From positions 1-38,444 of the forward strand of contig LVAV01000116.1 of NCBI GenBank assembly GCA_001604185.1: a DNA stretch of 38,444 nucleotides. The letters run 5' to 3'. Source of the stretch: Clostridiales bacterium Firm_16. Lineage in GTDB: Bacteria; Bacillota; Clostridia; Saccharofermentanales; Saccharofermentanaceae. The position numbers and the translations under genes are program-made. Under the pieces are notes generated by a model, which worked only from the letters and a program-made list of their open reading frames with translations, had not been told where the DNA came from and ran no database searches. Within the stretch, counting starts at the first letter, position 1. Each line of letters starts with the position of its first letter. Shown one piece after another: positions 8,440 to 14,984 of this stretch.

Positions 8440-10464
8440 TTACTTAAATGTTACTTTTACTTCGAAGATCCCGCTGTAGTAGTCGAGGTCCATCTTATAA
8501 CCCAGCGCCTTCAGATTGCTGTCCACGATGGACAGTCCCAGCCCGGTTCCGTTGGCACCACGAGCGGCGTTCCCTTTGACGAAAGGTTTTCTTAATTCAT
8601 CCACGTTCTCGATGGTCTCTTTCGTCTTATTGCGGATGATCAGATTCTTCTCATCCAGATAGATCTCCACCTCGGTACCTTCTTCTGCATACTTGGCACT
8701 GTTGGAAAGAAGATTCCATACCACCTGCTGCATCATGCCCTCATCCGCCCGCAGGATACAGGCATCCTCGGTCACGTCTTTGATCCTGATGGTAAGCTTC
8801 CGCTCTTCAAAAAGTCTCTCGTATCGCTTCAGACTTTCCTTGATAAGCCGGCCTACATGCACATCCGTAAGATCGATCTTCCCGACCCGTGAGTCATTTC
8901 TTGAGAGGTTCAGGATAGTCTCCAGCATGTTGTTGAGTTCTGTAACGTTTTCCCGGATCTTTCTGGCATATTCTACATTCGTATCTTCCTCTTCTTTTTT
9001 CTTCTTATGGATCTCATCCTTATCGTCCTCTTCCGACGCCTCAGACATAGAAGTTATATTCTCTTCCAGACATTCCGCATAGGCCGAGATCGTAGCCAGC
9101 GGGGTCTTCAGATCGTGGGCCATGGCTGCGGTCGTTTGGCGTCTGTATTCGAAATTGACCCACACAGACTTGGCTCTCTGGTAACGGAGCGCCGCCAGGA
9201 TCAAGGAAACGATCAGTGTGAAAACCGTCGCCGCTCCAAATGCGACTTGTGTTGTGAACGGCATCAGTTCCCAGAAAGGAATGTCCTCACGGATATAGTA
9301 TCCGATGGTCCACGGACAGTTTCTGTCCGGCCATTCACCGTGCTCAAGCATGTATCCGATCCGTTCATCCGACCACTCGATCCGCATCTCGGCACTCTGG
9401 ATCACTGCTGTATATTCACCGGTGTACAGAGCCGTGCTGTCTCTTTCGTCCGCACTCGAGATCCACTTGGTACAGTCTTTTTCCGACAGATTCGGATTTC
9501 CCACGAAGAGGAATCCTTCAAAAACTCCCGCGACCAGGTTGGAATCAGAATATTGTTCTAGGATTTGGTATTGTTCTAATGCAGAAGAACTCGATGAGAA
9601 AATGAATTCTTGTTTGTCCGTCAACGATCCGAATATTTCCCCATCTCGCGTAAATGTATAAGGAAACTGGTATTCACAATCAATATATTGGTCATCCGAC
9701 AAGAAATCATATGGCATCATGTTACCGGGGATAAATGCATTCTCCAACGAAGTAGAATAACGTCTCCCCAATACCTGCATCGGATAATTCATTCTTACGG
9801 CTATTCCATCTACCCAGAAACTGTGTTTCTCTTTGTTAAAGTTATTACGGAACGTAAAGAAACTTGGTACGTTCTTTTGGGTCCAGTATTTCTTCGCCAG
9901 CGGGTCATGCCCGTATTTTCGGATATCCTTCAGTATATCCCATACAGATATCTCTTCAGGTCTTCTTATTCCGTTGGCATAACTTACGGCCTCCAGTGCA
10001 TTGTCGCAGAAATAATAGCTGGTATTCCATGTGCTGTCATTGGTATTCGGCTCGCCCTCCATCTCCTTCACATGCAGGGCGATCGTAATGTCCTTGGGCG
10101 TCTCGTACTGCTTGTCCGCATTTCGATAGTATACCGCATAGACATCCTGATCATACCAGGCAAGTTTGGCGAAAGCACCCTGGAGCCGGTTCAGCCAATG
10201 ATCAGATTTTTGCACATCTCCATCGCGGTCAGCCAGTGCTCTCTGCACCGCGGCATCAGTTGCCTCATTGATCAGTTGCGTGCATATGGTCTGTCTGTTT
10301 TTCAATATCTCCTGTCCCTTCTGTCTAAGGAGAAAATAGGGGAGCAGAAACGACGGGGTCAAGACCGCCAGCAGAAAGATTGCCCACAGGCGGAAGAAAT
10401 TCGGTTTCTTAACAGGTTTTATCTTCTTCTGTTTTTTCTTTTTTGTCCCTTTTTCGCGACTCAT
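8440..10464 (-). CDS. Sensor histidine kinase
   Basis: This 674-residue membrane kinase is the sensor half of a two-component pair. A lysine-rich N-terminus precedes a first membrane helix at about 26-46. A large extracytoplasmic domain of about 350 residues with no family I recognise follows, then a second helix at about 403-426. The HisKA H-box has His449 in MAHDLKTPLA. The dimerisation hairpin carries a very charged insertion (about 470-497, Asp/Glu then Lys runs). The ATPase domain has WNLLSNSAKY and GTGLGLSIV, but the usual DxGxG is replaced by an Asn-Lys-Thr segment, as in some clostridial kinases. GGAGG lies 5 nt before the ATG. It follows its response regulator gene by 27 nt. Confidence 0.93.
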   Translation of the reverse strand: MSREKGTKKKKQKKIKPVKKPNFFRLWAIFLLAVLTPSFLLPYFLLRQKGQEILKNRQTICTQLINEATDAAVQRALADRDGDVQKSDHWLNRLQGAFAKLAWYDQDVYAVYYRNADKQYETPKDITIALHVKEMEGEPNTNDSTWNTSYYFCDNALEAVSYANGIRRPEEISVWDILKDIRKYGHDPLAKKYWTQKNVPSFFTFRNNFNKEKHSFWVDGIAVRMNYPMQVLGRRYSTSLENAFIPGNMMPYDFLSDDQYIDCEYQFPYTFTRDGEIFGSLTDKQEFIFSSSSSALEQYQILEQYSDSNLVAGVFEGFLFVGNPNLSEKDCTKWISSADERDSTALYTGEYTAVIQSAEMRIEWSDERIGYMLEHGEWPDRNCPWTIGYYIREDIPFWELMPFTTQVAFGAATVFTLIVSLILAALRYQRAKSVWVNFEYRRQTTAAMAHDLKTPLATISAYAECLEENITSMSEASEEDDKDEIHKKKKEEEDTNVEYARKIRENVTELNNMLETILNLSRNDSRVGKIDLTDVHVGRLIKESLKRYERLFEERKLTIRIKDVTEDACILRADEGMMQQVVWNLLSNSAKYAEEGTEVEIYLDEKNLIIRNKTKETIENVDELRKPFVKGNAARGANGTGLGLSIVDSNLKALGYKMDLDYYSGIFEVKVTFK

Positions 10465-10491
10465 CTTTGCCTCCTTACGGGAGATCTGCGC

Positions 10492-11196
10492 TTACGGATT
10501 GATCTTATATCCGCCGCCGATCACCGTCTTGATGCAGTTCCCAAAATTGCCCAGGCTCTTCCGGAGTTTCTTGATGTGGCTGTCCACCACACGGTCGGAG
10601 CCGTCAAAATCCGCGCCCCATACCAGATCCAGAAGCCGGTCTCTTCCGAGAACATGCCCGAGGTTCTCCACGAGAACCTTCAGGAGGAAGTATTCTTTCG
10701 GTGCCAGTTCCAATTCTTTATCCTCGGCATATGCCTCCATCCGAAGCGGATAGATGCGGATCGGTCCACATTGCAGGACTTTCTCCTTCGAGGATCCTTC
10801 GGACGCATCTTGGCCGTCCGAACCGACCTGGCCCGTCGCTCTTGCAAGAAGTGCCAGACACTTGGCATACAAGACTTTCAGCGAGAAAGGCTTCACCATA
10901 TACTCGTCCGCCCCGATCTCATAGCCCTTGAGGATGTTATCCTCGGTTCCCATCGCCGTCAGAAAAACGATGGGGCAGCTGCTCTTGCGCCGCAGGATCT
11001 TGCAGATGTCGAACCCGGAAGGCCCCGGAATCATGATGTCCAAGATCGCGATATCGTAGGATTCCTTCTCCAGGAGACGGAGTGCTTCGTAGCCGTCTGC
11101 AGCCTCATCCACTTCGAAAGCACCTGCTTTCCGAAAGTAATCCGCCACCAGTTTTCTCAGCTGCTCCGCGTCTTCTACGATCAAGATCTTCGCCAT
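10492..11196 (-). CDS. OmpR/PhoB-family response regulator
   Basis: The 234-residue cytoplasmic protein has an N-terminal receiver domain with the acidic pair in VEDAEQ, phosphoacceptor aspartate in AILDIMIP, and the conserved Thr (FLTAMG) and Lys (VKPFS). A C-terminal winged-helix DNA-binding domain follows, with LAPKEYFLL and VDSHIKKLRKSL. It is expected to be phosphorylated by the kinase encoded next to it and to control its own and nearby genes. The frame opens at 11202, but the ATG at 11196 has proper 7-nt spacing from GGAGG. The divergent MFS exporter gene is a reasonable candidate target. Confidence 0.95.
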   Translation of the reverse strand: MAKILIVEDAEQLRKLVADYFRKAGAFEVDEAADGYEALRLLEKESYDIAILDIMIPGPSGFDICKILRRKSSCPIVFLTAMGTEDNILKGYEIGADEYMVKPFSLKVLYAKCLALLARATGQVGSDGQDASEGSSKEKVLQCGPIRIYPLRMEAYAEDKELELAPKEYFLLKVLVENLGHVLGRDRLLDLVWGADFDGSDRVVDSHIKKLRKSLGNFGNCIKTVIGGGYKINP

Positions 11197-11262
11197 CTTC
11201 ATTCCTCCATGGCCCTATAGTAAAACATCCATGTGTCCTTCGTATGCCCATCATGTGATTAC

Positions 11263-11268
11263 ATTATA
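11263..11268 (-). promoter_or_regulatory. Possible -10 box of the two-component operon
   Basis: TATAAT reads on the minus strand 67 nt before the response regulator start codon, without a convincing -35, as is common for promoters needing an activator. Two CATGTG copies (11230-11235 and 11252-11257) lie 22 bp apart, two helical turns, between this box and the gene and could bind the OmpR-type regulator. Confidence 0.3.
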
Positions 11269-11289
11269 ACTTCCCTCTGAAGTTTCGGC

Positions 11290-11331
11290 TTGCACGATTT
11301 AATGATTAGTTAATAATTCCTCACCTATAAT
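11290..11331 (+). promoter_or_regulatory. Candidate promoter region of the MFS gene
   Basis: TTGCAC at 11290-11295 is followed 17 nt later by ATAATT. A second, perfect TATAAT sits at 11326-11331 without a good partner. Either could direct transcription of the exporter gene 90-120 nt downstream. Confidence 0.35.
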
Positions 11332-11417
11332 GAAGTCACACGATGAGAGAAACCTCTTCGCATGCAGAAACACACGATCCGGATCCTCGATACGATCCGA
11401 AACCAAAGGAGCACAAC

Positions 11418-12656
11418 ATGTCAAACACAACCGTGCAAAAATCCAACTTCAAGAAATTCCTGCTCCTCTGGGGCGGCGAATTTATCTCCTCCGTCGGAGG
11501 CGGTCTCACCAGTTTCGGATTAGGAGTATATGTTTACGCCAAGACCGGAAGCGCAGGAAGCACGGCGCTGATCACGCTCCTTGCCTTTCTCCCGATGCTG
11601 GTCTTAAGCGTGCCCGCCGGTGTGCTGGCGGATAAGTACGACCGCCGTCTTCTCATGATGCTGGGTGACGGTCTGTCCGCTCTGGGTCTGGTATACATAC
11701 TGGTCTGCATGTATCTCGGAGAAGCGTCACTTCTTCAGATCAGTATCGGCGTCACCATCAGTTCTGTCTTCTCGGCGCTTCTGGAACCTGCTTACAAAGC
11801 AACGGTCACGGATCTTCTCACCAAGGAAGAATTCTCGAAGGCCAACGGTCTTGTCAGTCTGGCCGGCAGCGCCCGCTACCTTCTCTCTCCGGTCATCGCA
11901 GGCTTCCTGCTTTCCATAAGCGACATCAGGCTTCTGCTGTGGATCGATATCTGCACATTCTTCATTACGGTCCTCACCACCGCCTTCGTCCGTAAGGGCC
12001 TTGCAGCCAAGCCGAGCGAAGACAAGATGACTTTTCTTGCCAGCCTGAAGGACGGGTTCCATACCATCACTTCGAAAAAAGGACTATTCCTCCTGATCCT
12101 GATCACATCTGTGATCACGTGCTTCATGGGTGTCATCCAGGTGCTCTGCAGCCCCATGATCCTTGACTTCTCCGACAGTAAGACACTGGGCATCGCAGAG
12201 ACGATCTGTGCCAGTGGTATGCTGGTCTCCAGCATCTTTCTCGGCATCATCGGCGTCAAGAAGAAGCACGTGCTGACTCTGTCGATCTCTCTGGCACTCA
12301 GTGGTGTGGGTATGTTGTTCTTCGGTCTTTGGGAGAATATCGTGATCATTACGATCGCCGGATTTTTCTTCTTCTCGATGCTCCCCTTCGCCAACAACAG
12401 TCTGGATTACCTGATCCGTACCAACATCCCCAATGATTCTCAGGGTCGTGCCTGGGGTCTCATCGGATTCATTTCTCAGATGGGATATGTGGTCGCTTAC
12501 GCGTCATCCGGTGCTCTGGCCGATGTCGCCGCCAAAGCATACGATAACAGCGTCGGACGCGGATCGGCCTTAGTAATCTGCATCTCCGGCGGCCTGCTGG
12601 CTGTCATCTCTCTTTCGCTCTGCCTCAGCAAGCGTATCCGCTCCCTCGAAAATTAA
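11418..12656 (+). CDS. MFS transporter (drug/macrolide exporter-like)
   Basis: This 412-residue protein of about 12 membrane helices belongs to the major facilitator superfamily, in the branch that includes MefA-type and multidrug exporters. The cytoplasmic loop between helices 2 and 3 contains DKYDRRLLM, the motif A region (usual form GxLaDRxGRR). It is expected to be a proton-driven exporter; the substrate is unknown. The frame is open from 11343, but the ATG at 11418 has AAAGGAG 6 nt upstream and begins a typical MFS N-terminus. It diverges from the two-component operon, which suggests but does not prove control by that system. It converges on the PHP gene with only 17 nt between stop codons. 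Confidence 0.9.
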   Translation: MSNTTVQKSNFKKFLLLWGGEFISSVGGGLTSFGLGVYVYAKTGSAGSTALITLLAFLPMLVLSVPAGVLADKYDRRLLMMLGDGLSALGLVYILVCMYLGEASLLQISIGVTISSVFSALLEPAYKATVTDLLTKEEFSKANGLVSLAGSARYLLSPVIAGFLLSISDIRLLLWIDICTFFITVLTTAFVRKGLAAKPSEDKMTFLASLKDGFHTITSKKGLFLLILITSVITCFMGVIQVLCSPMILDFSDSKTLGIAETICASGMLVSSIFLGIIGVKKKHVLTLSISLALSGVGMLFFGLWENIVIITIAGFFFFSMLPFANNSLDYLIRTNIPNDSQGRAWGLIGFISQMGYVVAYASSGALADVAAKAYDNSVGRGSALVICISGGLLAVISLSLCLSKRIRSLEN

Positions 12657-12673
12657 GGGGAAGGAAACTTCGG

Positions 12674-13537
12674 TCAGTTGATCGTATTCACATCTTTCAG
12701 GAATGCGGCCAGCCCCGGGATCTCCCTGCTTAAGTCCAGGATCCCTACGTCTCCGAGTTTCACGGTCTTATTGGTGCCGTGGTAATCACTTCCGGCCGTG
12801 ACATACAGATCGTACTGATCGGCCAGTTCCAGAAGGGGCAGGGTATGTTCTTCGGTAAATCCGGAGTAGAAAGCTTCCACACCGGCAAGCTTCATCTTTA
12901 CAAGTCTATCGATCCGCTCCTTCAGTTCTTCTCCCAGGATCAGCTGGTTGCCGTCCCCGAAACAGGGGTGTGCCAGTACCGGGATACCACCGGACAGAAG
13001 GATCCCTTCGATGGTCTCCTCCGGCGTGAGGTGTTCGCTTTTTACCTTGGCTTTGTTGATGTATTCGTGGATCGCTTCGTCCTTGGTCCGGGCATAGCCG
13101 TATTTCACCATCAGGTTGCCCACATGGGGTTTGCCCGGATTGTCTCTTGACAGAAGTGTCTTCAGTTCTTCCTCCGGGAAGGTCACGTTGAATATTTCTT
13201 TCAGTTTCGCCAGACGCGCCTTCACTTTCCGCATGCGGAAGGCGTGGCCCTTCTCCATCAGCTGCGTGATGGATTCACCGCAAGGATCGTAGCCGTATCC
13301 CAGAATGTGGTACTTGCCGTAGTCATCTCTGCAGGAGAACTCGACACCTGTGATACAGGTCGGATCGTCTTTCTTAAGATCCTCCCTTAGGATCATGGCG
13401 GACTTGATGGCGTCGTGGTCCGTTACGGAAAAGCACCGGATCCCGGCTTCTCTGACCCTTGCCAGGATCTCCTTCGGTGTATCGGTCCCGTCAGACACCG
13501 TCGTATGCATATGCAGATCCAGCTTACAAATATCCAT
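12674..13537 (-). CDS. PHP-domain metal-dependent phosphoesterase
   Basis: This 287-residue cytoplasmic protein has a complete set of PHP metal ligands: DLHMHT, VTDHDAI, GVEFSC, LAHPCF, an acidic segment around FYSGFTEEH, and TAGSDYHG near the end. The size and order match the YciV/TrpH-like group, which hydrolyses nucleotide or short-oligonucleotide phosphates such as 3',5'-bisphosphates; the actual substrate is inferred. AAAGAGG stands 5 nt before the ATG. It is a single gene, divergent from pilT. Confidence 0.9.
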   Translation of the reverse strand: MDICKLDLHMHTTVSDGTDTPKEILARVREAGIRCFSVTDHDAIKSAMILREDLKKDDPTCITGVEFSCRDDYGKYHILGYGYDPCGESITQLMEKGHAFRMRKVKARLAKLKEIFNVTFPEEELKTLLSRDNPGKPHVGNLMVKYGYARTKDEAIHEYINKAKVKSEHLTPEETIEGILLSGGIPVLAHPCFGDGNQLILGEELKERIDRLVKMKLAGVEAFYSGFTEEHTLPLLELADQYDLYVTAGSDYHGTNKTVKLGDVGILDLSREIPGLAAFLKDVNTIN

Positions 13538-13645
13538 GGAAACCTCTTTTCTCGGGGATGTGTCCCCGGCTTACCCGGTTCTTGCCAGAATCGGACCCTT
13601 TCCATTATATCACCTTCGGCTGTGACCGCTCTTGCCAGTAAAAAT

Positions 13646-13657
13646 GCATAATTATGC
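13646..13657. repeat. 12-bp palindrome in the PHP-pilT divergent region
   Basis: GCATAATTATGC is a perfect palindrome lying 108 bp upstream of the PHP start and 88 bp upstream of the pilT start. It may be an operator for either gene; nothing else in the sequence decides this. Confidence 0.35.
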
Positions 13658-13682
13658 GCAATCTTTACCAAGAAATTCAATA

Positions 13683-13717
13683 TTAGTGTATCAACGAAAT
13701 TTGTTTTAGTGTATAAT
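13683..13717 (+). promoter_or_regulatory. pilT promoter region with direct repeat
   Basis: A perfect TATAAT at 13712-13717 lies 28 nt before the start codon. TTAGTGTAT occurs twice, at 13683-13691 and 13706-13714, 23 nt apart, and the second copy overlaps the -10. The -35 position lacks consensus, so a DNA-binding activator or repressor acting at the repeats is plausible. Confidence 0.45.
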
Positions 13718-13745
13718 CTATATATCTGATTTGGGAGGTGTTTTT

Positions 13746-14828
13746 ATGACTTTTGAACAATTGATGGACTACGCCATTGCGCAAGACTGTTCTGACGTAC
13801 ATATTACCGTAGGAACGAATCTTGCCGTAAGACGCTATGGTGTTCTCCACATTCTGAACGAGAGACCCACTGCCGAAGAGTCCCTCGCTATGATCTATAC
13901 GATCTTGACTGATGATGAGATTCGGCGCGTAGAAGCAGGCGAAGATATTGACCTCGGTCTTATGATCGATAACGAGATCCGTATCCGTGCCAACGTATAT
14001 CACCAGCGTAACAATCTCGCATGCAGTATCCGCCTCCTGATGGCTCAGATTCCTGATTTCGACACACTCGGACTTCCGGACGTTCTGAAGTCTCTGGCAA
14101 CCGCCAAGAACGGTATCGTTCTGGTAACCGGTCCTACGGGTTCCGGTAAGACAACGACTTTGTCCGCTATCGTTGACTACATCAACAAGAACGAAGCCAA
14201 GCACGTTATCACCATCGAGGATCCGATCGAGTATATCTATCCTCACAACCGTGCTATGATCCATCAGCGTGAGCTTCATCACGATACAGATTCTTTCGCA
14301 TCTGCTCTCCACTCTTCACTTCGTGAAGACCCGGATGTCATCCTGGTAGGTGAGATGCGTGACTTCGAGACCATTGCAGCCGCGATTACCGCTGCAGAGA
14401 CCGGTCACCTGGTTCTCTCGACACTCCACACCAACAGTGCCGCACAGACCATCAACCGTATCATCGACGGTTCTCCTGCCGATAAGCAGGCTACAGTACG
14501 TCAGCAGTTCGCTACCAACATCCGTGGCGTAATTTCTCAGCAGCTCCTGCCGACATCTGACGGTAACGGACGTGTTCTCACCACAGAGCTCATGATCGGT
14601 ACCAACGCGATCAAGAACCTCATCCTCGAGGATAAGGTCGTCATGATCCCTGGCGCGATCCAGTCCGGACGCAGCCTGGGCATGCACACTCTCAACGAGG
14701 ACCTCGTAAGCCTGTACAAGGGTGGTTACATCACATGGAAGACCGCTCTGGAAGCAAGTTACGACCAGCAGGATCTGGAGAAGGTTCTCGGCGTAACCCC
14801 GCCGTCCACAGAAGAAGTAGAATTCTGA
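13746..14828 (+). CDS. pilT: Type IV pilus retraction ATPase PilT
   Basis: The 360-residue hexameric ATPase powers pilus depolymerisation and twitching motility in known systems. The Walker A is GPTGSGKT at 129-136. The Walker B region has ILVGEMRD, followed by the His box with STLHTNSA, and the C-terminal segment AIKNLILEDK corresponds to the PilT signature AIRNLIREGK. This places it in PilT rather than the PilB/GspE extension ATPases. The frame is open from 13731, but the ATG at 13746 has GGGAGGTG just upstream. No pilin, prepilin peptidase, PilB or PilC gene occurs in the window, so this pilT stands alone. It converges on the signalling operon. Confidence 0.94.
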   Translation: MTFEQLMDYAIAQDCSDVHITVGTNLAVRRYGVLHILNERPTAEESLAMIYTILTDDEIRRVEAGEDIDLGLMIDNEIRIRANVYHQRNNLACSIRLLMAQIPDFDTLGLPDVLKSLATAKNGIVLVTGPTGSGKTTTLSAIVDYINKNEAKHVITIEDPIEYIYPHNRAMIHQRELHHDTDSFASALHSSLREDPDVILVGEMRDFETIAAAITAAETGHLVLSTLHTNSAAQTINRIIDGSPADKQATVRQQFATNIRGVISQQLLPTSDGNGRVLTTELMIGTNAIKNLILEDKVVMIPGAIQSGRSLGMHTLNEDLVSLYKGGYITWKTALEASYDQQDLEKVLGVTPPSTEEVEF

Positions 14829-14859
14829 TTCCGCCGGCAAAACAACCGAAGCAACAAAG

Positions 14860-14898
14860 AAGGGACGATCTCCAAGAGATCGTCCCTTTCGTTTTATC
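14860..14898 (+). terminator. Strong intrinsic terminator of pilT
   Basis: A perfect stem of 12-13 bp (AGGGACGATCTC against GAGATCGTCCCT) with a CAA loop is followed by TTTCGTTTT. It ends pilT transcription, and its reverse reading may also stop the opposing signalling operon. Confidence 0.9.
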
Positions 14899-14984
14899 TG
14901 ATACGAACCGTCGGCGCGCATGCCCCGTCTGCTGATCTTTCAGCGCATGACTCGGGCTATGGAAACCGGCCACAGTCCCGGCCG

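Noticed and set aside
9610..11220. 536-residue open frame on the plus strand
   Set aside because: It lies wholly antisense to the well-supported histidine kinase and response regulator genes and resembles no protein.
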